In this document: one piece after another, positions 32,638 through 43,446 of the stretch
Numbering within the stretch: the stretch's first letter is position 1
How the letters are laid out: the number at the start of each line of letters is the position of its first letter
Source: Neoconidiobolus thromboides FSU 785
Taxonomy: Eukaryota > Entomophthoromycota > Entomophthoromycetes > Entomophthorales > Neoconidiobolaceae
Reading direction: 5' to 3'
NCBI GenBank assembly: GCA_025603075.1
Contig: MU626348.1
Location: 19,457 to 83,456 of the forward strand
Length of the DNA stretch: 64,000 bases
Made by a program: the position numbers and the translations under genes
The notes under the pieces: generated by a model
Databases searched by the model: none
Seen by the model: only the letters and a program-made list of their open reading frames with translations
Told to the model about the DNA's origin: nothing

Positions 32638-33576
32638 ATGAAACTAAATACATCAACTATTTTATTAAGCTCAACTTTACTTTCTTCAGTATTATCCCAT
32701 TCATGGATGGATTGTATTGGGGATGGAAATCAAAAGTATACTGGGCCAAATCAATATTTCAGTGATGATTTCCATGAGTTTTGTATAGGTTTTGGACGTG
32801 GTTATCCAGGTAGAATGAATAGATGGATCAATGATATATATACTGTATTAGTTGAAAACCGAGGTGGAGCTAATCCAGCTGATTATAATGTTTGTAAAAA
32901 AACCCAAGTCTCTCAAAATTATACTAGTGAATTCCCAATGACTAAGACAAAGCCAGGTGCTAAACTTAAGATTTGGTATGAATTAGATAATCATTATACC
33001 AAAAATCCAACTTATGTATATCTTTGGGGTTATGGCCAACCTGGTAAAGACATTAGTAAATACTCAGAACAAGTCGAAAGTAACTTAATTATGAAGCATG
33101 TATTTGCTTTACCTGATAATCAGAATTGTATGGACATTCATAATGCTAATTCCCTTTGTTGGTTCTATTGGACTGTTCCAGAAACTTATACAAATGGCAT
33201 TTACTCCTTTATTTGGAACTGGAGATGGGATCAAAACCCAACTGGTGAAGAATATAATACTTGTTTTGATATTGAAATTCAAGGTGGTGATGATAAGAAG
33301 CCTGAACAAAGCACTTCCACTTATTCAACTAGTTCTGTAAATGTCCCAACTTCAGCTTCTTCAACTTCTGAACAAACATCAGCTTCTTCAACTTCTGAAC
33401 AAACATCAGTTTATTCAACTTCTGAGGAAACTCAAGTTACTACCCCAACCCCAGTTTATGAAATCCAACCTGAATACCCTATCCAAGAGCATAATTATTT
33501 TAAGCCAAAACCAGCTAAACTAGTACAAGGTGGTAGTAAAGAACCAACTAAGAAAAAATGCCATCAAAAATATTAA
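32638..33576 (+). CDS. Secreted histidine-brace (LPMO-like) protein with Ser/Thr-rich tail
   Basis: 312 residues in a single exon. The signal peptide (1-20) ends exactly before His21 (HSWMDC), so the mature N-terminus would be His, the hallmark of copper lytic polysaccharide monooxygenases. His119 in ELDNHYTKNP fits the second brace ligand, and Tyr206 or Phe210 in EEYNTCFDIEI fits the axial position. Six Cys (26, 49, 86, 154, 164, 209) suggest three disulfides. A GFGRGYPGR box follows Cys49. The catalytic-type domain ends near 215. A linker with two perfect 10-residue TSASSTSEQ-type repeats follows, ending in a Lys-rich tail. I cannot assign a CAZy AA family from memory. Oxidative attack on chitin, glucan or pectin is inferred from the brace geometry only. 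Confidence 0.75.
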   Translation: MKLNTSTILLSSTLLSSVLSHSWMDCIGDGNQKYTGPNQYFSDDFHEFCIGFGRGYPGRMNRWINDIYTVLVENRGGANPADYNVCKKTQVSQNYTSEFPMTKTKPGAKLKIWYELDNHYTKNPTYVYLWGYGQPGKDISKYSEQVESNLIMKHVFALPDNQNCMDIHNANSLCWFYWTVPETYTNGIYSFIWNWRWDQNPTGEEYNTCFDIEIQGGDDKKPEQSTSTYSTSSVNVPTSASSTSEQTSASSTSEQTSVYSTSEETQVTTPTPVYEIQPEYPIQEHNYFKPKPAKLVQGGSKEPTKKKCHQKY

Positions 33577-33579
33577 CTA

Positions 33580-34480
33580 GTTTAAAAAATCGAGCCTTGT
33601 ATTGTACTCATGATAATTAATAAAAGCTTTTTATTAAAGTACTTTACTACCAAGTTATTTTTGAATTTCTATTTTTATTTTTATTTTATTTTTTCTATTA
33701 AATTTTGTTATCTCAGAAATTTTCTTTATTAAACCCACCCATAAATTTTTGTTCCCATTTTATCCATATCAACATGCTTTTGAACGTTTCGAAGTTCCAA
33801 ATATTTGATTTAACTACTAATTGGAACCACCTCTCCATCCACCAATTTCATTTCACCACAATTAACTAATAATAGTAATTTTGAATATGAAAAATAAATT
33901 AATTTTTAATTAAATACAATAATATTAAAAACTTAATATTACTTCTCTTAAGAAGAATAATAGGTACTTAAACTTACTTTAGATATAAAAAATAATAGCT
34001 TCTAAATTCCCATTTTCTTATCTGAGTAATAATTTTTAAGCTGGGCTTTATTTTACCTCAATATCAGCTCCAGACTTAATAACTCAAAAACTTGGCATTA
34101 TTTTTTATCTTGTGATTTAATTACAGTGGTTGCTTCTATTCATTAAATTTCACTATCTTATTTTCATTCTACCGCTCAAGCTTACCATCATCATTCAATA
34201 GTTATTTCTGTATTAAATAGCTGTCCTTAAAAAGCTTGTTATTTTCAGTTCCATCGACCAAATATGTTTTTGGACTTTTATATTAATATGATCTAAATGA
34301 GATCATTTAAAGCAGTTCAAAGTTATGGCTCTTTTCATTAAATTAGATCATACTTTAATGTATTATAACTAAATGTATTACAATAAGGCTTGTTGGTTTA
34401 ATTATTGTTACTGTGTCTTTGAGAAGAAATCAAATTAAAATCTATATTATTTTTAAAAATTTTATTACAAATTAGTTTTA
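33580..34480. other. AT-rich spacer
   Basis: No gene recognised. The region just after the LPMO-like gene carries AATAAA-like polyadenylation signals. Confidence 0.45.
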
Positions 34481-34582
34481 TAATGGGGATGTACTTTTTT
34501 AACAATTTTATTAACAATTTTTCATTTAAATAGCATTTAAAAAGCAAAAAAGTGATGAAGTCAAAAAAGACGCCCCCCTAAT
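34481..34582 (-). mobile_element. Fold-back element copy 19, target duplication TAAT
   Basis: TAAT|GGGGATG ... CGCCCCCC|TAAT. Confidence 0.88.
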
Positions 34583-34851
34583 TATGTTAAATTTTATTAG
34601 CTGACGAATTTTTAGAAATTTTATCGAAATTATATTTAAGGTTATCAACTTCATTAACACTAACTAAATGTTTAGTTAAATAAAGTTTAAGATGAAAATA
34701 GTATCACATTTTAATTGTTTACAGAATCATCTCTAATCATCTACTTATTTTTCTATGTGAAGGTGCTCAAAGCTTATTATTTTTAAAAATAAGTTTAAGA
34801 GACTAAAGGGCATTTAGAGAGGACTTTAATGGAATAAATATTGTTACCTAA

Positions 34852-35335
34852 TTGCTCATCTTTTCAGAAAAGATTTCCTTCCATGAAATACACCATTTAA
34901 TGCATAAAGAAAAGCCTTTTTTAAATGCTTCAAAGCTTGTGCCAAAGCACTTCATTAATCAGTATTCTTGTTTAACTTGTATAGGCTTTTTATTTTGTTT
35001 GATAACTACTTTTTTTAAAAAAATCCAGAATTCTTTGAATTCTGTGCTTTCATTTGTGATAAAATAAGAGAGGGATTATGGAAAATTCAGGGATAGCCTA
35101 GGGCGATTTTTAAGGAAAGAGTCACAATCTGCAATAAAACTACTAATGGCTACTAGTAATACTTGACAATCACTCTTAGCATTGTTACCAAAAGATAGTT
35201 TTCATACTAGCCAAATTTTCACTTGAGCTATGCCAAAGGAGCTGCAACTAACCAATTTAATTCAATGCCTTCTTAAGATTTATTTGGTTAGCTGAAGCTA
35301 GCTGTATGCCAGAAATTTATACTAACCGTAACTTT
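34852..35335 (-). pseudogene. Decayed gene of unknown family, minus strand
   Basis: On the minus strand one frame stays coding-like for about 300 bp with only a few stops (runs such as VAISSFIADCDSFLKNRP and then FGTSFEAFKKGFSLC) and ends at a stop at about 34852. GC content is above that of the flanks. I do not recognise it. The plus-strand 71-codon frame here is the shadow. Confidence 0.35.
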
Positions 35336-35551
35336 GAAAAATATATTAATACGTTTCCCGACAATAATGTGTTAATTTGCAGATGTTGCAATAACATAGG
35401 GAAAATAAAAGTACTTTTTACATAAGTTGACTTTTAATGGCTTTTTAATATTATTTGATATTTACATAATTCAATTTCCTATTATCGCTTATATATTTTT
35501 TAAAAGTTTGTTAAAATTAAATAGTATTTATAGAATATTGAATGAGCTATT

Positions 35552-35656
35552 ATATGGGGACGTATTTTTGTATTTAAGAATTTTACTACCAAATTTTCCG
35601 CTTAAATAGCGCTTAAAAAATGGTAAAAATAATGAAGTTAAAAAAACAGTCTCATA
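35552..35656 (-). mobile_element. Fold-back element copy 20
   Basis: ATAT|GGGGACG ... CAGTCTC|ATAT, with an intact CGCTTAAATAGCGCTT core. Confidence 0.9.
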
Positions 35657-35996
35657 TTGTAGATTTATTTGCATCAGAAAATAACTAAATATAATATTGA
35701 ACTTAAATTTTATCAATATTTATTTTTGATACCATAAAAGATAACATAATTTATTTGTATAAAATTTCATAGAAATCAAGATAAGATTGTGAAGAGAAAA
35801 ACCAAGAGATATAATAATAATAATTATTGTTCATACAAAAGGTATGACTTATTAAAGTCAATTAAATTCATGAAAGTAAAGAATAGAGGGTATACTTATA
35901 TTGGGCTTAAGGTTGATAAATACTATCAATTTTAAAAATACTATGTATAATAATCCAAGCACCATAAGTGGTCAAACTGAAAAGAATCTTATTGAT

Positions 35997-37427
35997 TTAT
36001 GTAAAGTTGTCTTTATTTGATTTAATACATGTTTTTAGAGGCAACATAGTAGTATTGTTATCAATTTCATGATAATGATTAAACATTTCAGCATTGTAAT
36101 AGCCAGTATTAATATCTAATGGATTAGTTGGTTTAATAAGGATAGGTTCAATAATCATGCTTACTGGCCTTTCTTCCTTCATTTTGTATTTATATAAAAA
36201 TATTATAACTGCTGTTATTAGAATAATTCCGCTTATTCCACCTATAATTCCTCCTATTAATAACTTATTGTTATCTAAATTCTTATTATAATTAGTGTTG
36301 TTTTCTTCATTACTGCCATTAGTAATATTGATACTCTCTTCTTTTTCTTCGATTAATGGAAGTAAACCATCAGTAGTTTCCCAGGTTTTTGTATCTAATA
36401 TTAACATTTTATCTGTACTTTCACCAGTACCTGGAGTTATACTACCAAATTGATGACCAAATGAATTTATAATATAATTATTATAACTAGTAAAGCATCC
36501 CCAATGATTAAATGGGTTAATTTGTTTATTAATTTTTTTAAATGAAAATGTATTAAATTTAAACTCATAGACGTCTATTATTCTTTTGTTCATATCTTTT
36601 AATCCTATAAAATATATTAATTGGTTAACTTTTACAAACGTTGAATCAAAATACATTAAACTATTATTTAAATTATACGATTTCATATTATTTGATTTTA
36701 AATCTAATTCATATAAAATTTTATCAGCATATATCAATCCCCGGTGATCGTTTTTTGTTGTCATTTCAAAGTAGTATAGCTTATTATTTAAAACAAACTT
36801 TAACTCAAAATAAACTTTCTTGCTTGTTTTATATATTGTTTTTAATTCCTTTGTTTTAATATTAAATGAATTCAATTGAAGTGATGTGTCTTCTTTTGAG
36901 TTGTTGTATTGAAAGCTTCCAGATATATAAAATTGATTCAAATCTTTCTCATCTTGTAATACATAATATCTTTGAAAAGCACTACTTATGTTTATGTTTG
37001 ATACATTAACTTTTGAATACAGTTTATTAACAATATCATTTTTATACCATCTATTGGATTCAATATCAAAATAATTTGTAATTAGACCTAACCTATTAGG
37101 CTCATGATGAAAACTTACAATTGTCTTCTGTTTTTCCTCGTTTCCAATATAAAAGAAACTTGGATCTAATTGACTTTTCGGTGAATTGATTGTATTATTT
37201 CTTTCCCATGGTGCTACATTCACGACTAATTTAAATCCTTTTTTTAAATTTAATGTAAATACTTCATGATTTTCTTTTAAAAAGTAATCAGTTCTTGGTG
37301 AATAGGTATTTCCGCATAGATAGTATAGCTTATCTTCAATTATCGTACATCCACCATAATCAACCCTTGGCAATAAAGCATTTAATTTATAAAATAAGAA
37401 ATTAATTGAAATTAAGAGTAATAGCAT
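35997..37427 (-). CDS. Kelch-type single-pass membrane receptor
   Basis: The frame opens at 37451, but the Met at 37427 aligns with the start of the 52.2 kb paralogue and begins a good signal peptide, so I use it (476 residues). The ectodomain starts LLPRVDYGGC and contains repeated beta-propeller-like strands (IEDKLYYLCG, NNKLYYFEM, NHWGCFTSY, TDKMLILDT), as in kelch/galactose-oxidase repeats. Several NxS/T sites suggest N-glycosylation. A glycine-zipper transmembrane segment (IGGIIGGISGIILITAV) follows, then a short basic stop-transfer and a cytoplasmic tail of about 70 residues. The tail motif SMIIEPILIKP is conserved in all three family members, so it probably contacts a partner. It lies just downstream of the regulator gene at 38.3-40.2 kb on the same strand. 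Ligand unknown. Confidence 0.8.
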   Translation of the reverse strand: MLLLLISINFLFYKLNALLPRVDYGGCTIIEDKLYYLCGNTYSPRTDYFLKENHEVFTLNLKKGFKLVVNVAPWERNNTINSPKSQLDPSFFYIGNEEKQKTIVSFHHEPNRLGLITNYFDIESNRWYKNDIVNKLYSKVNVSNINISSAFQRYYVLQDEKDLNQFYISGSFQYNNSKEDTSLQLNSFNIKTKELKTIYKTSKKVYFELKFVLNNKLYYFEMTTKNDHRGLIYADKILYELDLKSNNMKSYNLNNSLMYFDSTFVKVNQLIYFIGLKDMNKRIIDVYEFKFNTFSFKKINKQINPFNHWGCFTSYNNYIINSFGHQFGSITPGTGESTDKMLILDTKTWETTDGLLPLIEEKEESINITNGSNEENNTNYNKNLDNNKLLIGGIIGGISGIILITAVIIFLYKYKMKEERPVSMIIEPILIKPTNPLDINTGYYNAEMFNHYHEIDNNTTMLPLKTCIKSNKDNFT

Positions 37428-38199
37428 TCTAAAATGTATAAAATATAACATTGGTGCTTTTTATATCGTTGTCACCTGGGATCATTAAGTAGACCAATAA
37501 TGTTGTATTTACTTATTTAATATATTGTATACATTACTTATTCTTAATATTACTTAAATTATCAATTCCACTTTATTATTAAATTTTGTTAAAGTAACAA
37601 TTTTTAAAATTTTATGAAAATAATTACTTATCATGGCTAACACAGTTCTATATGAACAGAAATACTTATATCCTTGAGATAGCTATAACTATTGTTGATA
37701 CAAAGACTATAGTCATAACACCAATCAAATATTTGAAAGATTAGTTAGTTAGTAAAGAGAAATTTCAAGTCAAATAGTAGTTTATTGATTATATCAAATG
37801 CCTATTAAAATATGCTTTTATATAATTCTGAATTCATTTGATGCTTAGATTTAAACGTTGACCAAAGTACTGACCCTAAATCAGATATATAGGATATGTA
37901 CTCAACATTACCTTGTTATCCTAAGGACACTTAATTAAAAAATGATACCTAGTATAAAGCGTTGTTATAACGGATTCTAATAAAACCACAAGGTTTAGGT
38001 TATAATATCAGTAAAAAAAGCTGCTTATGAAAAAACAACTCATGTTTAATTTTGACTAGATTTTATATTAAAGCAGTGTAAGCAATTAAACACTTGGATT
38101 TATTTATAGTGTATGATAACAATAAAAAGTAAGTTGTATCTAAAAATTTAATTTTAACACAACTATCATCAATAATCAAATCTTTATTTTCAAGAATCA

Positions 38200-38246
38200 A
38201 TATAAATATAAATATAAATATAAATATAAATATAAATATAAATAAT
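38200..38246. repeat. ATAAAT hexanucleotide microsatellite
   Basis: About eight uninterrupted units, just beyond the 3' end of the regulator gene. Confidence 0.9.
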
Positions 38247-38266
38247 AAGATATAGTACTTGTGACC

Positions 38267-40213
38267 TTAACAAAGTATATTACTAAATGTGGTCTTGAGT
38301 TTTGAGGGCAATTGAAGAGAATTAATAGCTGATTTTACTTTATTTACAGTGAACTCTATATCCATCCTATCTTTATCTTTAGTAAGGCTCATCCCTAATT
38401 TATAAATTTGGAGCAATTCTATGATATTTATTTCAATTATATTGATAGCTTCATTGCCAATTAAACCTGAGGTAGGGATAGACGGAGAAGAAAGTATTTG
38501 TAATAAAGCATAAAACGAAAACAGTGGATACCTAAATTCCAAATTATACATTATTATTAAACAATCATAGGTATTATAATTAATAACATGATGAGGTTGA
38601 CTTTCGATATAGTCAGAAATTATCTTATATGTTTTTTCGTTTTGCAAGTTATCTATGTTCATTTTCTTAAATATATCCTTAAAATAAACAAAAGCTAAAG
38701 CCCTATATATAAATAATGTCCTTAATGAAGTCTCTAATAAAGTTGGTATATATGTTAATGGAATATCTAGTTGAATTGGTGTTTTATACATAGTTGGATA
38801 TATTAAAAATAATTGGTGAAAATAAATTGATAGGCTTTTTCTAATTTCATGAACTGTTTTGAATATACATGAATAATTACTAGAAAAGAGACATAAATAA
38901 TTATCTATATTTATAGGCTCATTCCTATTTGTAATAATATTATTTAATGATTTAATTGAGCTCTTATAATATTTGTTAATATAATTTTGAACAAGATTAA
39001 ATTTATCAAATGGCAAAATGAGTTTTGAATATGGTATATCATTTATATTCTTAACTCCTTTGAGATTTTTCTCACGATGATCAAATATTAATGCATGTAC
39101 TATAATCATTTGATTCTTATATAAACCGAGGGCTTTTTTACAACCATTTTTTTCATGATTAGTTTCTTTAAGTTGTCTCGCAGTTAAATGATAAATAAAT
39201 TCAAATCCAGAAAGATCAAATTCTTTAATAAGTGGAAAATCACCATAAAACTCTTCACTAACTTTAGCTGAAAGTGCAATCCATGCCCATAATTTTTTCA
39301 AATCAACTAGGTATTTGATTTCCTTTTCACTTTTATTATATATTTCGTGATTAATTGAGTCTAGTTTATCGATCCCTAATATATATGACATCCTTACAAG
39401 TGAGCCTAAAATTTGATAAGATAGTTGATAATTGCTTTGAACCAGAAAAATATCGTATAGTACACCTAATGCCTTAAGGCTCTCAAAACTAGAATTATAG
39501 CAAGATTGAGAAATCAGAGGAAGTACACTATTTAAACAATTATGATAAATCTCACCAAAATTGTTTCCTGGTAAGATTGTGTACTCAAAGCTCAATGATG
39601 TTATTATTGCTCTTGACATAAATCCTGGCTTTATTTGCTTTATGTACGAGACCAATTCTTTAGGCTCAAAATAAAAACCTGTTCCATAAACAAAGCAATC
39701 ATGGTAATGTATACTAGTTTCTAAAAATGATCCATAGTCAAATGAATTTGGGGAATTTCCCACATGTTCAGTCCCTCTTCCAGCTCGGTTCCTTAAAGCT
39801 ATATAATTAGAAGATGAAGAAAATTGATCACTTAAAGTTTCCTCAATTAAATAAAGTTTTCTTTTTAATGTTATCCCCTGATCACTCAAGTAGCTATCAT
39901 CCTTCATATCATCTATGTTTTTATGTTTAAGCGTTTCTAGTACCCATTTCAAATATACCTTTAGTTCCAAAGCTGCATTTTGACTATAAAAAAGAGATTG
40001 TGGATACGAAAGAGGAAAATCATCATCACTAAATGAATCCAAAGTTTCAATCAATTTAAATATTCTACATAGCTGAGTCCCAAGCTCCTTTATTCCATTT
40101 TTCAAATCTTCCTCTCTTTGTTTTTGTTGAATTCTATCCTTCTGTCTCTTTTTACTTTTTACGATCTTGTTATTTACAAATGAACAGTTGATTACTCTAA
40201 ATTCTTTTAACAT
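38267..40213 (-). CDS. Fungal transcription-factor-like protein without a zinc cluster
   Basis: 648 residues in a single exon. The N-terminus (NCSFVNNKIVKSKKRQKD) resembles the basic linker that directly follows the last Cys of a Zn2Cys6 cluster, but no CX2CX6C motif is present in the protein or in the 180 bp upstream. A helical stretch follows, then a middle region with features of the fungal-specific transcription factor domain: the YQILGSLVRMSYILGID helix and the FYGDFPLIKEFDL segment. The C-terminal half is all-helical. It may be a co-regulator derived from a Zn2Cys6 factor, or a factor whose zinc exon has been lost. A truncated paralogue lies at 7567. It stands upstream of a kelch receptor on the same strand, as its paralogue does. 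Nuclear role is inference. Confidence 0.6.
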   Translation of the reverse strand: MLKEFRVINCSFVNNKIVKSKKRQKDRIQQKQREEDLKNGIKELGTQLCRIFKLIETLDSFSDDDFPLSYPQSLFYSQNAALELKVYLKWVLETLKHKNIDDMKDDSYLSDQGITLKRKLYLIEETLSDQFSSSSNYIALRNRAGRGTEHVGNSPNSFDYGSFLETSIHYHDCFVYGTGFYFEPKELVSYIKQIKPGFMSRAIITSLSFEYTILPGNNFGEIYHNCLNSVLPLISQSCYNSSFESLKALGVLYDIFLVQSNYQLSYQILGSLVRMSYILGIDKLDSINHEIYNKSEKEIKYLVDLKKLWAWIALSAKVSEEFYGDFPLIKEFDLSGFEFIYHLTARQLKETNHEKNGCKKALGLYKNQMIIVHALIFDHREKNLKGVKNINDIPYSKLILPFDKFNLVQNYINKYYKSSIKSLNNIITNRNEPINIDNYLCLFSSNYSCIFKTVHEIRKSLSIYFHQLFLIYPTMYKTPIQLDIPLTYIPTLLETSLRTLFIYRALAFVYFKDIFKKMNIDNLQNEKTYKIISDYIESQPHHVINYNTYDCLIIMYNLEFRYPLFSFYALLQILSSPSIPTSGLIGNEAINIIEINIIELLQIYKLGMSLTKDKDRMDIEFTVNKVKSAINSLQLPSKLKTTFSNILC

Positions 40214-40385
40214 TGTTGGTAATCTAATTTAACTCTTAAGTACTATTGGGGTATTAATTTACTCTAAATATTTTCAAAAAGGCTTTAATAACTGATTTGA
40301 TATCAACAATATCAAAAGATTATATTTGTTACAATTGCCTTGTATCAAATTTATTATATATTCTTATTGGTTGGTAAATTTTAAA

Positions 40386-40490
40386 AAATGGTGATGTATT
40401 TTGTATTTAAGGATTTTACTAACAAATGTTCTACTCAAATAGCGTTTAAAAGATGAAAAAAGTAATGAAGCCAAAAAAACATCTCCAAAT
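40386..40490 (-). mobile_element. Fold-back element copy 21, target duplication AAAT
   Basis: AAAT|GGTGATG ... ACATCTCC|AAAT. It sits about 170 bp upstream of the regulator gene start. Confidence 0.88.
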
Positions 40491-40494
40491 AGTT

Positions 40495-41105
40495 TTACCA
40501 AACATTTGTTCAGATTGTTCCTAAAAGCTGATTTAATAAATCAGCTACTGACAATTTCTTGACTACTCAATTGTATGTCTTAAAGCAAACCTCAAATAAA
40601 AAACTGTAAAAAAAGTTTTTTTGAATAAGACACTAGAGATAATAAACTAAGTCGCTGATTTTCAGGCTCTTCCAAACTCATAGCCTAAGATGCCATTGGA
40701 TTAATCAATCATCTAAGGTTTTTATATTTTTATTTGATTTGCAAGATGTTTGGATTCTTCAATGGCAAAAATGATACGTATTTATTTAATAAAAACAATT
40801 GATATTCATATAAGGCTATGGATATACCATTGCTCTTATTTAATTCTATCCGTTGTTACTCTTTGACTTAAACAAACTTTAGTGCTTTTAAGTACTATGT
40901 TTCTATATAATAACAGTACATCAATATGTCAATATTTTATCTTACGAACATAATTATAGTTATGTGACTATAAAGAATATCTAACATTCACAATAAATTG
41001 ACAGAATGGATAAATAATTTTAAAAGTATGATACGTTATAATGCTTCTATAACTCTAATTACTTTAATTCTCAGTGAGATAAGATACAAAGTACCAAAAT
41101 CAGAT
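40495..41105. other. AT-rich spacer
   Basis: No gene or RNA recognised. Confidence 0.5.
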
Positions 41106-41109
41106 CATG

Positions 41110-41216
41110 ATTTGGGGATGTATTTTTGTATTTAAGAATTTTACTAACAAACTTTCCACTTAAATAGCACTTAAAAAATGGAAAAAATAATGAAGTAAAA
41201 AAAAACACTCCCATTT
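41110..41216 (-). mobile_element. Fold-back element copy 22, target duplication ATTT
   Basis: ATTT|GGGGATG ... ACACTCCC|ATTT. It ends about 50 bp beyond the stop codon of the subtilase. Confidence 0.92.
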
Positions 41217-41264
41217 GATAACTATAACATTTAGTATTCAAATTTATAAAATTTTATTTAAAAT

Positions 41265-42455
41265 TCAAGTAGCTCCATTAAATGCAATACGGTTTGGAGT
41301 TTGGTTTCCAGGGTTAGTGACCAAGCCTGTAGTTGCCAAAGTCAAGATTTTTTTGGTTACAGTGTCTGGATTTAAAGATTCATTTGAATAAAAGTAAGCA
41401 GCAAGCCCAGCAACATGTGGGGAAGCAAAAGCGGAGCCAGTTAAAGTTTTTAATCCACCATCATTCCATGTAGAAATAACGTTTTGTCAAGGGGCATATA
41501 AGTCGACACAAGTACCATAGTTAGATGAAAGGGACCCAGAGTCATTCATATTCAAAGCTGCAACGTTGATGGCTTCTGGAGTAGACCCAGGCGAAAAATT
41601 GCATGCATCGCTATTACTATTTCCAACCGCAGTTACTATACTAACGCCATTCAGATGTGCTGATTTTACAGCGCTATTTAAAGCCTGTGATAAACTACCA
41701 CCGATTGAAAGATTGATAACGTTTCCTCTTTTCCCTCTTTTATCTTTTACCACCCAATTAATACCAGCTATTACATTTGATGTAGCGCCTGCACCTGTGG
41801 AATCTAAAACTTTCACAGCTATAAGTTGCGCCTTTTTAGCTACACCATAAGTTTTAGCTCCAACAATACCAGCAACAAAGGTGCCTTGTCCATGGTTATC
41901 ATTGTTGCTTGGGTCTGATGAAAATTTGGCACCAAAGATAGCACGGCCTTCAAATTCTGGATGAGAAGTGTATATCCCTGTGTCAGCAATATAAACTGAA
42001 ACTCCAGAACCATCCCCGAAATAAGTGTAATCATCAGTTAACAAAACTTTTTGCGAAATTCTTGCTAAATTCCAAGGAGCATGTGGTTGAATTGAACTAA
42101 TACTCATAGTGTCAGTTTTTTCATTAGATTTGACTTTTACAATACTATCGTTTTCAACATAAGAAACTTCTGGTAAGGAACGAACTTGAGCAACCACTTC
42201 ATTAGAAAGCTGTGCTGAATAGAAATTGCCCAAAGAGTTATATATATAGTTGATTTTATTCTGTCCAGAACGATTTTTGAATAATGAACGGACACTATTT
42301 AAATGAGAATCAAGAGTAATACGATTACTATCCTTAAGCTTAATGATATAACTTCCTTCAATTATTCCATTCTCAGAAGCTATCAATGAATCAAAAGCTG
42401 AAACAGAAGATAGGAGGAGGAAGTTTGAAATATGAACAGAGATAAAAAATTTCAT
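41265..42455 (-). pseudogene. Proteinase K-like subtilase (S8A) with lost catalytic residues and internal stop
   Basis: A single frame of 396 residues including one internal TGA at codon 323 (41487-41489). It has a signal peptide, an I9-type propeptide (about 30-108) and a subtilase domain. Catalytic Asp158 (YIADTGIY) and oxyanion Asn279 (AVGNS) remain. The His position is Gln190 (NHGQGTFVAG instead of the family's GHGTHVAG), and the Ser position is Ala342 (GSAFASPHVAG instead of GTSMASPHVAG). The TGA falls after VDLYAP, where relatives have Gly, and the frame beyond it is intact to the end, with about 73 good codons. So the protein could not be a working protease even if the stop were bypassed. 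A TATA box precedes it. Either it is a recently stopped pseudoenzyme or a plain pseudogene. Confidence 0.88.
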
Positions 42456-42492
42456 TTTAATATACTTAAACTTTTTTTTTGCATATTGCTCG

Positions 42493-42500
42493 TATTTATA
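42493..42500 (-). promoter_or_regulatory. TATA box of the pseudo-subtilase
   Basis: TATAAATA on the minus strand, 38 bp before the ATG. The promoter is still intact. Confidence 0.5.
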
Positions 42501-42504
42501 GTTT

Positions 42505-43440
42505 GTTTATATGATGACGCTCATGGCCTGTAAATGTTGTAATTCAAGATGTCAACCATAAACCATTTATGCGAAAAAGCGTTATTTTTTATGTTGTGTT
42601 ATCATTATTTAATATTACTTGTCTCTCAGATCAGCAGGAAATGTAAAACATTTTTATATATAATTAGCAAGCAAACTTCTATTATTAGCAAATCTAATAA
42701 TTAGACCGCTATTTCAGATCCTTCTTAACCCGGCTGTATATTCATTTTTGGATTTTTACATTAAGTCACACGGTAAATCAATTTCTAGATACTTTAGTTT
42801 CTGTAAGAATTCTCTACATCCAATGAATATTCTGAGTGCAGCTATATACCAAACATAAACAACTTACACAATAAACCATTAATTTTAATCTAATATTGCC
42901 TGTCTCAGAAATCAGTAGGAAATACAGTGTTCTTCATTCCATTCAGCAAGAAAAGTTTCAGCAAAAGTATTAAATGTGTAGCTACTTTTTCGGGGGTTTA
43001 GGTTTAAAATAACTATTGAATATTTTTAGGAGGAAGTTTGTACAGAATTAAACATATAGCAAGGATTTCAATGCAAAATATTCAACCAGTTTGAAAAAGA
43101 TTTTAAGCTTATTATTAGTGGGTAATAAAAGAGTAATCCTCATTCAGTTAACTTCTAAATCCAAAATAATATGGAAATAAAAATCAAACACATAACTATC
43201 AAAAAAAGGAAAACCGAACTCCTAAGACTAAGAAACTAAGGACTAAATCTACAAAGAGATCATCTTAATCCATAATTGAATCTACGCTTAAAAGTCCATG
43301 TAAAAAAATCTCGATAATGAGTTGTATTTCTACAGCCTATTAACAAATCAACTAATTTAATAAATAAATCAATATATTTCATTAATATTTCCGAGGAATT
43401 TCCATAGAGCTTTAAAATTTGAAAAGACTGAATCTTTCTT
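42505..43440. other. Spacer with a weak direct duplication
   Basis: Two similar stretches near 42605-42650 and 42890-42940 share TAATATT(A/G)C(C/T)TGTCTC...ATCAG(C/T)AGGAAAT, suggesting an old duplication of about 285 bp. A basic run around 43200-43265 (+) with many Lys/Thr/Arg codons may be a gene remnant. Confidence 0.4.
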
Positions 43441-43446
43441 TAGTGC

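Noticed and set aside
38200-38246. Possible CRISPR-like or regulatory repeat array
   Set aside because: A plain hexanucleotide microsatellite without spacers.
3362-41489. Possible reassignment of TGA to an amino acid (TGA inside the receptor, kelch and subtilase frames)
   Set aside because: The three TGAs replace different residues (a TM6 position, Arg and Gly) and all occur in genes with other damage. Topoisomerase, septin and other intact genes use TGA or TAA as stops and TGG for Trp.
41840-42034. Overlapping minus-strand frame inside the subtilase
   Set aside because: Out-of-frame shadow. The subtilase frame is continuous here and matches the family.
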